Assembly (NCBI GenBank): GCA_963169455.1
Contig: CAUJDW010000093.1
Location: 33,622 to 97,621 of the forward strand
Direction of reading: 5' to 3'
Length of the DNA: 64,000 nucleotides
DNA from: Bacteroidota bacterium
Lineage (GTDB): Bacteria; Bacteroidota; Bacteroidia; Chitinophagales; Saprospiraceae
Shown here: piece after piece, positions 1 through 8,320 of the stretch
Position numbering within the stretch: the stretch's first letter is position 1
Layout of the letters: every line of letters starts with the position of its first letter
Notes under the pieces: generated by a model
What the model was told of the DNA's origin: nothing
What the model saw: only the letters and a program-made list of their open reading frames with translations
Database searches by the model: none
Position numbers and translations under genes: made by a program

Positions 1-548
1 TGGGCCTGACGGACACCCTGCGCTTCGTGGTGGACAACGACTTCGAGCGCATCACCTACACCGAGGCGGTCAACATCCTGCGCAATTCCAAGCCCTACAA
101 AAAAGGCAAATTCGAATACCCCGTGGAATGGGGTAAGGACCTTCAGGCCGAACACGAGCGCTATCTGGTGGAAAAACACTTCCAGAAGCCGGTCATCGTT
201 CGCAACTACCCGGCGAACATCAAGGCCTTCTATATGCGCCTCAACGAACCCGAAGAAGGCCTGCCCGGGCCTACCGTCGCCGCCATGGACGTGCTTTTCC
301 CCGGCATCGGCGAAGTGATCGGCGGCTCGCAGCGCGAAGAACGCCACGATGTGCTGGTGCAGCGCATGAAGGATATGAACGTGGCCGAGGAGGAATTGTG
401 GTGGTACCTGGAGCTGCGCAAATTCGGCGGCGCGCCACACGCCGGCTTCGGCCTGGGTTTCGAGCGCATGGTGCAGTTCATCACCGGCATGGGCAACATC
501 CGCGATGTGATCGCTTTCCCGCGTACGCCGGGCAATGCGGAGTTTTGA
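1..548 (+). CDS. asnS: Asparaginyl-tRNA synthetase, C-terminal part
   Basis: This is the 3' end of a class II aminoacyl-tRNA synthetase that charges tRNA-Asn with asparagine in the cytoplasm. The gene enters from the left edge in the frame starting at base 3, and about 181 codons are present before the TGA. The C-terminal end carries the class II motif 3 region ([12 protein letters not shown]), followed by [15 protein letters not shown]. That combination, with asparagine-type motif 3 and a tail ending shortly after the R-x-PG segment, is typical of AsnRS rather than AspRS. The start and the anticodon-binding domain lie outside the window. No oddity is visible. Confidence 0.93.
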   Translation, partial: GLTDTLRFVVDNDFERITYTEAVNILRNSKPYKKGKFEYPVEWGKDLQAEHERYLVEKHFQKPVIVRNYPANIKAFYMRLNEPEEGLPGPTVAAMDVLFPGIGEVIGGSQREERHDVLVQRMKDMNVAEEELWWYLELRKFGGAPHAGFGLGFERMVQFITGMGNIRDVIAFPRTPGNAEF

Positions 549-609
549 TGTTCCCTGCTGAAATATAAACCGCAGAGACGCGGAGAACGCGGAGGTTTTA
601 CGCAGAAAA

Positions 610-639
610 GTCACCACGTCACACGTCACCACGTCACAC
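610..639. repeat. Perfect 15-bp tandem duplication in asnS 3' flank
   Basis: Two head-to-tail copies of GTCACCACGTCACAC occupy 610-624 and 625-639. They follow a short GC-rich stretch (570-607) rich in CGCAGAGACGCGGAG-like words. The segment lies between asnS and the decayed ATPase gene and has no coding potential that I can see. Confidence 0.8.
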
Positions 640-665
640 TTTGCGGTTATTGTCCTCAACGCCCC

Positions 666-1422
666 TTACCGTCCACTTTTCCCCCAATCACCATTCCGCC
701 ACCGAACGCCGGGGTAAAACCGATAAGCCGGAGGAACGCTCCTGCGGTAAAATGGCGGGAGCAGGAAGATGATATAGCAGGCCTGCAGTACGCCGAGCCA
801 GGCCTGCATGGTTTTGGCATCCAAACCGGTTTCAACTGCGAGATTGGAGTAATTGGGCTGTTGGCCGATCCGCCCTGCGCATAAGGCAAGCAGGCGCTCG
901 AATAACAGGAGGTTTTCAATATTGCGAATCTGCCGGACGTCCCGCTCAACGTACGTTCGAACGCAAGCAGCAAACCAATCGCCGGGCGTAATGCCCTCGG
1001 CCTGTAAAGAGGGGGTAGCATCCCTTAAAGATGAAATTGTCCAAATCGGAAAGGGCGTCACCTTCTCCTTTCAATTCGGATATGGAAAATGGCAGGAGTT
1101 CCAGGTTCGCCGCCCTGCCTGCTAATGTTTGGATGATTTTTTCCAGCAACAATAAGTTATTGAACCCCGTGAGGATAATTTTTCCTTTCTCCCCGCTTTC
1201 GTCCAGGATCTGTTGCAGGTAATAGAGCAAATCCGGGGCCCTTTCTCCTTCCTGGTATTGTTTTAAAAAGCCCTGAGGGCCTTCAAGGGCAAAGGTGCGC
1301 GTTGCCGGGTTTTCCAGGGAAACGTATGCCTTGTCCGGAAAACAAAGGCGCGCCAGGGTGGTCTTCCCGCTTTGCCATGGCCTGTGGGATAGCAGAAGAA
1401 TTCGGGTTGCCGGGCCAGGTTG
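666..1422 (-). pseudogene. Decayed AAA-family ATPase with DUF4143 domain
   Basis: Remnant of the common bacterial ATPase family with an N-terminal P-loop AAA domain and a C-terminal DUF4143 domain. Reading right to left, one frame gives a P-loop (SGKTTLARLCFPDKAYVSLE, near 1330-1370), then APDLLYYLQQILDESG and IILTGFNNLLLLEKI. The text expected between QYQEG and APDLL, which carries Walker B in this family, is missing, so an internal deletion is likely. Near 1005-1020 the frame breaks, and a second frame continues with GDWFAACVRTYVERDVRQIRN and ends near AYRFYPG. There is no start codon ahead of the P-loop and the C-terminus is short. A 5' truncation, an internal deletion and a frameshift together make it non-functional. 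In the intact family these proteins are accessory and of unsettled function. Confidence 0.82.
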
Positions 1423-1575
1423 AAATGAAATTAAAAAATTGTTAACGCATAGGGGTCACCCCCCGATGTTTGGTATCTATTGGAAAAATCACCCGAGGCA
1501 ACGGTAACCTGACACACTTAAAACAAATAGAAAAACTGAAACAGCCGATTGCCTAACTGCTAAAACCCGACTGTC

Positions 1576-2751
1576 ATGGAAACCATAACACTGATCACCC
1601 AGGGGAACAGAAGCGACGTCCAGCCTTTTATGGCATTGGCTGCGGCGCTGGAGGAAGAAGGCTACCAGGCGCGGCTGGCGGCCCCGGCGGCATTCGCCCA
1701 CTATGCCCGGCGGACGGGGCTGAAGTTCTTCCCCATTCCCGAAACCCAAAGCGCACCGGCATTCGAAGCACAACGCGCCATGCTGGCCGCCGCCGAAGGC
1801 GCGCAGCTGGTCATCGCCCACCTCAACGTGCTGGACTGGGTGCAGGCTATTGCCGAAAAGCTGGAATGCCCTCTGCAGGTCGCCGCCCTGCAACCCCACG
1901 CCCCCTACCTGCCCACCACCTCCGGCTGGAGCCGCATGGAACAGTTGCTGGCTACCGCCCGCCACTTCCGCGACTGGAAGCGCCGCATGAGGCTGGCCAA
2001 CGCATGGCGCCGTGAGCTGGGCCTGCCGGGCCAGCTCGGCTGCCCCATGCGCAAAGCCCTGAAGTCGGGTACGCCCTTCCTGCACGCCTACAGCCCTGCG
2101 CTGGCGGGAGATGGAGAAAAATACGGCCCCCAACACCACCTGACCGGCCAATGGGTGCTGCCCGACCGCTTCCGCTTCCGCCTGCCCGGCAACACGCCCT
2201 CCACGGAATTGTCGGAATGGCTGTACCGCGGCGGCCGCCCGGTCTTCTTCGGGCTGAACGATTTGCCGGAGGCCCGCCGGGAATCTGCCCTGCAGAGCAT
2301 CAGGCAGCTGTCTCAACGCCACGGTTTCCGCGCCATCATCAGCGCCGGCTGGCTGGAAAAAGAAGGCTTGCAAGAAAGAGATATCTTCTTCCTGAAAGGC
2401 ATCGACCACGAGTGGCTGTTCCGGCATTGCGCGCTCATCGCGCACCATGGCGGCAGCGGCACCATCCATGCCGGCGTGCGCGCCGGCGTGCCGAACCTGC
2501 TGTGCTCCACCGGCGCCAGCCAGGCCTACTGGGGCCGCCAACTGGAAAAACGCGGCATCGGCGTCCACCTGCCTTACAGCCAGCTGAATGAGGCAAGCCT
2601 GGAATCAGCCCTGCAAAAAGCCCTGCAACTGTCAACCATCGCCAAAGCCAAAGCCGCCGGGGAAATGCTGCGTGAAGAGAACGGGCTGGAATACGTAGTG
2701 AGCCTGGTAATGCGCCAACTGGGCCGCAAAAAGGCTGCCATGGCGGTTTAA
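1576..2751 (+). CDS. GT1/UGT-type glycosyltransferase
   Basis: A 391-residue GT-B fold glycosyltransferase resembling the sterol/macrolide UDP-glucosyltransferase group. The N-terminus (METITLITQGNRSDVQPFMA) matches the start of sterol 3-beta-glucosyltransferase-like proteins. The C-terminal donor-binding half has HHGGSGTIHAGVRAGVPNLL at about residues 295-315, the glycine-rich nucleotide-sugar motif, followed by the Q-xx-WG region typical of the family. It probably transfers a sugar from a UDP-sugar to a lipid or small hydrophobic acceptor on the cytoplasmic face. It stands alone on the plus strand, not in the large glycan operon. The acceptor cannot be deduced from sequence. Confidence 0.85.
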   Translation: METITLITQGNRSDVQPFMALAAALEEEGYQARLAAPAAFAHYARRTGLKFFPIPETQSAPAFEAQRAMLAAAEGAQLVIAHLNVLDWVQAIAEKLECPLQVAALQPHAPYLPTTSGWSRMEQLLATARHFRDWKRRMRLANAWRRELGLPGQLGCPMRKALKSGTPFLHAYSPALAGDGEKYGPQHHLTGQWVLPDRFRFRLPGNTPSTELSEWLYRGGRPVFFGLNDLPEARRESALQSIRQLSQRHGFRAIISAGWLEKEGLQERDIFFLKGIDHEWLFRHCALIAHHGGSGTIHAGVRAGVPNLLCSTGASQAYWGRQLEKRGIGVHLPYSQLNEASLESALQKALQLSTIAKAKAAGEMLREENGLEYVVSLVMRQLGRKKAAMAV

Positions 2752-2848
2752 GGCCGGCGCCGCCAATGATAAAAATCATCATGGGCCCTGGGAAATGTTA
2801 CACCCGCTCCGGCTGGCAATGCGTACTTTCGGCATAAAAGGACGCACC

Positions 2849-3226
2849 ATGGAAGGCAGGAATTTCGAAGTCAGCATCATCAGCACCGTCACCTCCGGCA
2901 ATAAAATGGACGGCGATTTCATGGAGGACTGGCTGAACCGGAACTTCCGCCTCGCCGACTACGGCCCGGGCGTGGAGGAAATGTTCATCCTCTTCCAGGC
3001 CGAAAAGGAAGAAAAACCTCCTCACTACCTCTTCCACCCCGAGGAACAGTTCCTCGAACTGACCGTCCCGATCCAGGAATCCGGCCTGCGCGACGCCAGC
3101 CGCGAAGCTACCATCATCCGCATGGCCGTGGCGCTGGCCAGGGCGCTGAAAACCATCCCCGCCCGCGCCCTCGAACCATTCGGACTGGAAGCATTCCGCC
3201 ATGAGGTGGAGGAAATGATCGAATAG
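2849..3226 (+). CDS. Small conserved-looking protein of unknown function
   Basis: A 125-residue acidic, soluble-looking protein with no signal peptide or membrane segment. I do not recognise the family. The start at 2849 is preferred because AAGGA lies just upstream and the residues before it (from an alternative ATG at 2795) look like read-through of the 5' leader. The protein begins MEGRNFEVSIIS and alternates beta-like and helical stretches, with a final amphipathic helix (FRHEVEEMIE). It lies 97 bp after the glycosyltransferase on the same strand and could share its transcript. Confidence 0.6.
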   Translation: MEGRNFEVSIISTVTSGNKMDGDFMEDWLNRNFRLADYGPGVEEMFILFQAEKEEKPPHYLFHPEEQFLELTVPIQESGLRDASREATIIRMAVALARALKTIPARALEPFGLEAFRHEVEEMIE

Positions 3227-3257
3227 ATTACTGTAAAACCGAAAACCGGCCTACTGA

Positions 3258-3941
3258 TCACTGCAACCGGACTCCCACCCGCAATCCCGCGTAAATCTGC
3301 CGGATACTACTCTCCTCGCTTTTCAGGTAAGTTTCCTTGATGCCGCCGTTTTCCTGCAGCAGTTCCAGGCTATCCCACCGGGCGGGCAGGTAATAGCGCA
3401 GGCCGGCGAAAGGCGTGATAGTCAGCAGGTCGGACAGCCCAAAGTCCAGCCCGAGGCCGGCGGCAATGCTGAAGGCCATCTCATCGGAATCCAGGCTCTG
3501 CCCTTCTGCTTCCACCTGATTGCGCATCCAGGTGGCGCCGGGGGAGAGCTGCAGGAAAAGACCCTTTTCCAGCAAGCCGCCCGATTTGGAGAAGGTCGGG
3601 CAGTCGCAGTCGCCTTCCAGGTTCAAAAAGTAAATGTTGGTGTTGAGAAAAAGGCTCAGCCAGGTATTGTCGAACTGCGTGTTGGCCCGGCTGTCCAGGC
3701 TGTTGGACATCCTGCTGAAGTTGAGCTCAGGGAGCAGGTCGATGCGCACGGCCTTCAGCGGTATCCAGTAATCAAGCCCGATAGCGATGGCGGAGGCCGG
3801 CAAAAGCGCCTCCTCTTCAAAAAAGTGGACAAACTGCCAGTCCGGCGCGGCATTGCTCCGGTACGTGGCGTTCAGGCCGAACTGGGCGGAGGCCGCTCCG
3901 CTCAGGAACAGCACGAGAGAGAGTGTAAGGAGGTATTTCAT
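3258..3941 (-). CDS. Outer-membrane beta-barrel protein
   Basis: A 227-residue exported protein. The start at 3941 was chosen because it opens directly into a clean signal peptide (MKYLLTLSLVLFLSGAASAQ). Upstream in-frame sequence is basic and unlike a leader. After cleavage the chain alternates short hydrophobic and polar beta-strands (for example AAGLGLDFGLSDLLTITPFA) and ends in LRVGVRLQ, a typical barrel C-terminus. This matches the porin-like outer-membrane proteins common in Bacteroidota. A short Cys-containing loop (DCDCP) sits mid-protein. It is convergent with the small gene at 2849-3226 and divergent from rimO. Ligand and role are unknown. Confidence 0.75.
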   Translation of the reverse strand: MKYLLTLSLVLFLSGAASAQFGLNATYRSNAAPDWQFVHFFEEEALLPASAIAIGLDYWIPLKAVRIDLLPELNFSRMSNSLDSRANTQFDNTWLSLFLNTNIYFLNLEGDCDCPTFSKSGGLLEKGLFLQLSPGATWMRNQVEAEGQSLDSDEMAFSIAAGLGLDFGLSDLLTITPFAGLRYYLPARWDSLELLQENGGIKETYLKSEESSIRQIYAGLRVGVRLQ

Positions 3942-4099
3942 TATAGGACGTTTTTTGATTTTTATTGCTGCCTGGTATCGCCGGCGACTGGCCCGGCCGG
4001 ATTTTGCCCGGCAGGCCGCGCACCGGCAACACACCAACTAAAACGGCCGCTGCTTGTTTGAAGTATTGTCTTTAAATTTACACGCCCAAATGGGGAACA

Positions 4100-4149
4100 G
4101 TCAGAGGGTGGCTCGCCCGGGTTTAACTTTGCTTCAGCCACCCCCTGAC
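4100..4149. promoter_or_regulatory. 14-bp inverted repeat in the rimO leader
   Basis: GTCAGAGGGTGGCT at 4100-4113 pairs with AGCCACCCCCTGAC at 4136-4149 (13 of 14 positions, 22-base loop). It lies in the divergent region between the barrel protein (start 3941) and rimO (start 4181). No T-tract follows on the rimO side, so a classic terminator is unlikely. It may be a leader structure or a protein-binding site. Confidence 0.5.
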
Positions 4150-4180
4150 TTCGAACCGCCCGTTTTGAAGAGGGAAAAAT

Positions 4181-5497
4181 ATGAAAACCAGAACATTAAA
4201 ACGCGATAAAGTTAACGTCATCACCCTGGGTTGTTCGAAAAACCTGGTGGACTCGGAGAACATCATTACCCAACTGCGGGGCAATGACTACGAGGTGGTG
4301 CACGACAGCAACGAGGATGGCGCCAACATCGTCATCATCAACACCTGCGGGTTCATCGACCTGGCCAAGGAGGAATCTATCAATACCATCCTGGAATATG
4401 CCGATGTGAAAAAGCAGGGCGGCATCGAAAAACTCTACGTCACCGGCTGCCTTTCACAGCGCTACAAGGACGACCTGGAGCAGGAAATACCCGAGGTGGA
4501 CGCCTACTTCGGCACCCTCGAACTGCCCGGGCTGCTGGCCAAACTAAACGCCGACTACAAACACGAACTCATCGGCGAACGCGCCATCACCACGCCGAAT
4601 CACTACGCCTACCTGAAAATATCGGAGGGCTGCAACCGCACCTGCTCCTTCTGCGCCATCCCGCTCATGCGCGGCAAACACGTTTCCCGCCCCATCGAGG
4701 AGCTGGTGAAGGAGGCCAGAAACCTGGCCCGCCTCGGGGTAAAAGAGCTTATGCTCATCGCCCAGGAGCTGACCTACTACGGCCTGGATATCTACAAACA
4801 ACGGGAACTGCCCAGGCTGCTCCACGCCCTGGCCGATGTGGACGGCATAGAGTGGATCCGCCTGCACTATGCCTACCCCAGCAAGTTCCCCACCGAAGTC
4901 TTCGACGTCATGGCCGGGCGCCCCGAAATCTGCAGCTACCTCGATATGCCCCTGCAGCACGCCAACAACGCCGTCCTGGAACGCATGCGCCGGCAGATCA
5001 CCCGCGAAGAAACGGTGGAACTGGTAGCGCTGGCCCGCCGGAAAATCCCCAACCTCACCCTGCGCACCACCATGCTCGTCGGCTTCCCCGGCGAAACGGA
5101 GGAGGAATTTCAGGATTTGTGCAACTTCGTGGAGGAAATGCAGTTCGACCGCCTCGGCGTGTTCCAGTACTCCCACGAAGAGAATACCCGCGCCTACGAA
5201 CTGGCCGACGACGTGCCGGCCGAAGTGAAACAGGAGCGCGCCAACCGCCTGATGGAAATCCAGCAGGGCATCTCTCTTGCGAAAAACCAGGCGAAAATCG
5301 GCCAAACCATGAAAGTGCTCTTCGACCGAAAAGAGGGCGAATACTTCGTCGGCCGCACCGAAGGCGACAGCCCCGAAGTGGACAACGAAGTCCTCGTGCC
5401 CGCTGCCGGCAACTACGCCCGCATCGGCGATTTCGCCCAGGTGCGCATCACGGATGCAACGGAGTACGATCTGTTCGGGGAAGTGGCCGGACAGTAG
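4181..5497 (+). CDS. rimO: Ribosomal protein S12 methylthiotransferase RimO
   Basis: A 438-residue radical SAM methylthiotransferase that adds a methylthio group to the conserved aspartate of ribosomal protein S12. The order of parts is as expected. An N-terminal UPF0004 domain has three cysteines for the auxiliary iron-sulfur cluster (LGCSKNLVDSE, NTCGFI, VTGCLSQRY). A radical SAM core follows with CNRTCSFC at about residues 151-158. A C-terminal TRAM domain ends EYDLFGEVAGQ. The wording LGCSKNLVDSE and GFIDLAKEES distinguishes RimO from the tRNA enzyme MiaB. Length is normal for the family and all cluster ligands are present. Confidence 0.96.
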   Translation: MKTRTLKRDKVNVITLGCSKNLVDSENIITQLRGNDYEVVHDSNEDGANIVIINTCGFIDLAKEESINTILEYADVKKQGGIEKLYVTGCLSQRYKDDLEQEIPEVDAYFGTLELPGLLAKLNADYKHELIGERAITTPNHYAYLKISEGCNRTCSFCAIPLMRGKHVSRPIEELVKEARNLARLGVKELMLIAQELTYYGLDIYKQRELPRLLHALADVDGIEWIRLHYAYPSKFPTEVFDVMAGRPEICSYLDMPLQHANNAVLERMRRQITREETVELVALARRKIPNLTLRTTMLVGFPGETEEEFQDLCNFVEEMQFDRLGVFQYSHEENTRAYELADDVPAEVKQERANRLMEIQQGISLAKNQAKIGQTMKVLFDRKEGEYFVGRTEGDSPEVDNEVLVPAAGNYARIGDFAQVRITDATEYDLFGEVAGQ

Positions 5498-5555
5498 CGC
5501 GGGCTTTAGCTTGCATCAGGAAGGTCGGAAGGCTTGCCCGGCTCGCAGAGCCAGA

Positions 5556-6920
5556 TCACAGCTCGGGCGTCAGCCTTTCAACCAGCCTTTCCACATCCTG
5601 CCAAAGGCCCCAGCTGCGGTCGCCGAAATGGTGGTAGATATGCAGGAAAAAAGGGCGTATCACCCTGCCGGAGCCGTGGAACTGAAACGCAAAATCCCCC
5701 AGGTACTGAATCCGGGGATGGTAATAATCGGCGATGAAATTGTATTCGATGGGCAGGGTGGGATGATCCTGGAGCCCGAATTTCCAGGCCGTGGCGATGA
5801 GGGCGCCCTGGTCGCGGGTTTTCCACAGAGGGTCTTCGAAAATATCCAGGCACCAGGCGCGCCATTGCTCCATGAAGGGCATGGATCTTTTATCGAAAAG
5901 GAACACTCCCCCATTCCAGTGCTGCCAGTTCTTCTGCGGGATCGCCACCCCGAATTTCTGCCGGATCAGCTGCCGCAAAGCGTCGGACTGAGGCCAGCTG
6001 ACCCGGCGGCCCGACTGGTTTTTCCAATAGAACTGCGCCCGGTCCCAACGGAATTCCGAATGCTTTTCAATGGCTTTCACCAGGACGTTGTCGTCGAACA
6101 CAAAATTGCCGGCTGCATCGTACCAAAGCTGCTCTTTGGGATCGTAGCGGTACTGGTATCGGCGGGCGAAGTACTGGAAATGGAAAGGCGCATTGAAAAC
6201 CGCCTGATGCAGTTGTTCGAACCAATCTTCAAACTGGCTTTTCCTGAAGGGCAGCAATGGAAGCGCCGCCAGGAAGCACCCCCAGTAAAGGGCCTTGAAC
6301 AGCAGTTTGCTGGCCAGCAACTTCGCCTTGCCCCCCGGGCTGTAATAGCTGGAGAACCCCCGGGAATGCCTGGGGCGCGCCTGGTTGAATGCTTCCTTGA
6401 CCTGTTTTATCCGTTCGTAATGCGCCCCTGCAGCCTGCTGGTGGGCCCGCTCCAGCTCCAGAAAGCGCGCCCGGAGCTTGTCCAGTTCCCGCTGCTCTTC
6501 CAGCAAAGCCTCCGTTCCGGGATGGTACACGCAACTGGGGCTGAACATGGGCATCCGGCAGTGGTCGGTGCAGAAAGTGACGGGCGGGTGGAAATGGTCA
6601 AAAACCCCGTCCACCTCCGGGCTTATGGCCAGAACGTCCGTATCCAGGTAACAATACAGGCCATCCATGTCCAGGTAGCGGTGCAGGCTGGTTTTCAGGT
6701 AAATAGCCGCCTCGTGGTGCGTCAGGTGGCGCGGCGCCTCCACATCGATGACCACATCGTGCTCGATGGGAATGGCGTTCCTGCTCAGGTCCGTGACCAC
6801 GACGACGCCCCGCCGGGAAAAGCGGCGAAGCAGGGGCAGGGAATAATTCAGGGTGCGAATGTGCACATCCTCGCCGCAGGCTACGAATACGAATCGTCCA
6901 AGCTGTTCCATAAACTTCAA
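5556..6920 (-). CDS. Predicted GT-A type glycosyltransferase, last gene of glycan operon
   Basis: A 454-residue soluble protein that opens FVFVACGEDVHIRTLNYSL, a Rossmann-like nucleotide-sugar fold, and carries a DxD-type motif (CYLDTDVLAISP) at about residues 90-100. Later text (QHWNGGVFLFDKRSMPFMEQ, DQGALIATAWKFGL) is the pattern seen in GT8-like and related transferases, where the N-GGV and DQ segments line the acceptor pocket. A long helical insert lies at about residues 140-200. It overlaps the upstream lipoprotein gene by four bases (ATGA), indicating translational coupling. Sugar and acceptor are unknown. The family assignment rests on motif pattern only. Confidence 0.7.
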   Translation of the reverse strand: MKFMEQLGRFVFVACGEDVHIRTLNYSLPLLRRFSRRGVVVVTDLSRNAIPIEHDVVIDVEAPRHLTHHEAAIYLKTSLHRYLDMDGLYCYLDTDVLAISPEVDGVFDHFHPPVTFCTDHCRMPMFSPSCVYHPGTEALLEEQRELDKLRARFLELERAHQQAAGAHYERIKQVKEAFNQARPRHSRGFSSYYSPGGKAKLLASKLLFKALYWGCFLAALPLLPFRKSQFEDWFEQLHQAVFNAPFHFQYFARRYQYRYDPKEQLWYDAAGNFVFDDNVLVKAIEKHSEFRWDRAQFYWKNQSGRRVSWPQSDALRQLIRQKFGVAIPQKNWQHWNGGVFLFDKRSMPFMEQWRAWCLDIFEDPLWKTRDQGALIATAWKFGLQDHPTLPIEYNFIADYYHPRIQYLGDFAFQFHGSGRVIRPFFLHIYHHFGDRSWGLWQDVERLVERLTPEL

Positions 6921-8320
6921 AGCGCCAGGCTTTCCAGAAAGGCGGCCAGCTCCGAAAGGCCGATATCCCGGCTGAAATACTCCAGGGCCAGCAGCAAAAA
7001 TACGGGGTTTCGGATTATCCGCTCTTCCACATCCGGATGTTGCCGGATCACTTGTTCAGCTACCGAAAAGCGCTCCTGAAAGGCCTTCCTGCGCTGCTCC
7101 AGCTCGGCAGGCGGCGTATTTTTCAAAAGCAGATAGGCGTGGAAAAAATCCGGCAGCCCATCCAGCCCGCCCAGTTTGGGCAGCCTCGGCAGAACGCCGT
7201 GGACAAAAGCTTCCAGTTCATCGGACTGCAGGAGCCGCCGCCTGAGATCATCGAGGGTAAGGGGCGCCGCCGGGGCGGGCCCTTCCAGGGGGAACAGGCT
7301 GAGGGCGAGCTGCTCCGTCCGCAGCCCGGACAGGGTAAAGCGGTTTTGTTCCTGCAGCCCGGGCAGGAAGGGGTTGACATGGTAGAAAACGAACAGGGTA
7401 TCCGCAGTTGGGTTGTGGATGTCGGCTTCGGAGTACAGGCTGTCGTTCCGTGGAAAAACCGATTTCAGGCCTTCGGGCGCTTCGGCCAGCACCAGCGGGA
7501 TATGCAGCCTGCCCTCGCTGTACGGCGGCAATTGCACGCTGGCGTAACGCTGCCCCTGCCCACCGGGGCTGCAGCAGCTCAGGCGGGCGCCCGGCGGAAG
7601 CACGAAGGCGGTATCGGGGATGAAAGAGCCGGACAGGTACCAGCCGGAAAGCCGGTTATCCTCCCGGCTCATGAATTTGTCCAGAAACAGCAGCACCCCT
7701 TTTTCCGGAGTGATGGGAAAAACCTGGCCTCCGAACGAGAAAAAGCGGGCCTGCCCCCCGGCAATTCCCTCAACCGAACAGACAACAGTGGAATCTTTCA
7801 GCAGGAAGGCCCCCGTTTCCGGGTCGAACATCTGCCAGCGGCCGCCGAGTTTGACTTCCGGAACCGCATGCCCCTCCAGGTTCCATATCCGGGCGGGCAG
7901 CCCGGCCTGTTGCCAAATCCGGCACAGGCTGGCCGCCCGGTCGTCGCAAAAGCCCTTCCCGAGGGAATTGAGCAGCACTTCGGGGCTGTGCAGCCACCTT
8001 TCCGCACTGATGGGCGGCGCATTGCGCGACAAACGGTGCACATACTCCAGGCTGTTCCGTACAAAGGCGCTGTCATCGGCGCTTTCCTGCCTCAGCCGGG
8101 CCGCGATCTCAGCGGTGCTCGCCCAGAAGCCGCCGTTGATGTCGAGGGTGAATACGGCATCCCGCCGCCCCTGGTTGGTGATGGCCCAGCCGGTGCGCCC
8201 GGGCTCCGTGGCCGCCATGACGGCAACCTTTTCCCCGGCCTCCGGCCTGCAGCCGCCAAGGGCCAGCAGGGCCAGCCAGAGCCAGGCGCTACTATTCTTG
8301 TTCCGCGAGCCTAAGCGCAT
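6917..8320 (-). CDS. Transglutaminase-like lipoprotein
   Basis: A 467-residue predicted lipoprotein. The N-terminus has a hydrophobic stretch ending in a lipobox-like LALLALGGC. A transglutaminase-like core follows with the expected triad order: Cys in GKGFCDDRAASL (about residue 146), His in WNLEGHAVPEV and Asp in MFDPETGAF. In this superfamily the triad serves as a thiol hydrolase or acyl-transfer centre. The remaining 280 residues are beta-rich, then helical. It is the only clearly exported enzyme of the operon and could act on the exported product or on peptides at the envelope. It overlaps the radical SAM gene by 29 bp and the following glycosyltransferase by 4 bp. Confidence 0.78.
   Translation of the reverse strand: MRLGSRNKNSSAWLWLALLALGGCRPEAGEKVAVMAATEPGRTGWAITNQGRRDAVFTLDINGGFWASTAEIAARLRQESADDSAFVRNSLEYVHRLSRNAPPISAERWLHSPEVLLNSLGKGFCDDRAASLCRIWQQAGLPARIWNLEGHAVPEVKLGGRWQMFDPETGAFLLKDSTVVCSVEGIAGGQARFFSFGGQVFPITPEKGVLLFLDKFMSREDNRLSGWYLSGSFIPDTAFVLPPGARLSCCSPGGQGQRYASVQLPPYSEGRLHIPLVLAEAPEGLKSVFPRNDSLYSEADIHNPTADTLFVFYHVNPFLPGLQEQNRFTLSGLRTEQLALSLFPLEGPAPAAPLTLDDLRRRLLQSDELEAFVHGVLPRLPKLGGLDGLPDFFHAYLLLKNTPPAELEQRRKAFQERFSVAEQVIRQHPDVEERIIRNPVFLLLALEYFSRDIGLSELAAFLESLAL

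Noticed and set aside
610..639. CRISPR-like repeat
   Set aside because: Only two adjacent 15-bp copies with no spacers and no cas genes nearby.
5454..7079. A 541-codon plus-strand open frame opposite the glycosyltransferase and lipoprotein genes
   Set aside because: It is antisense to two genes with clear motifs and overlapping starts. Its own translation has no recognisable domain and reflects GC-rich codon bias.
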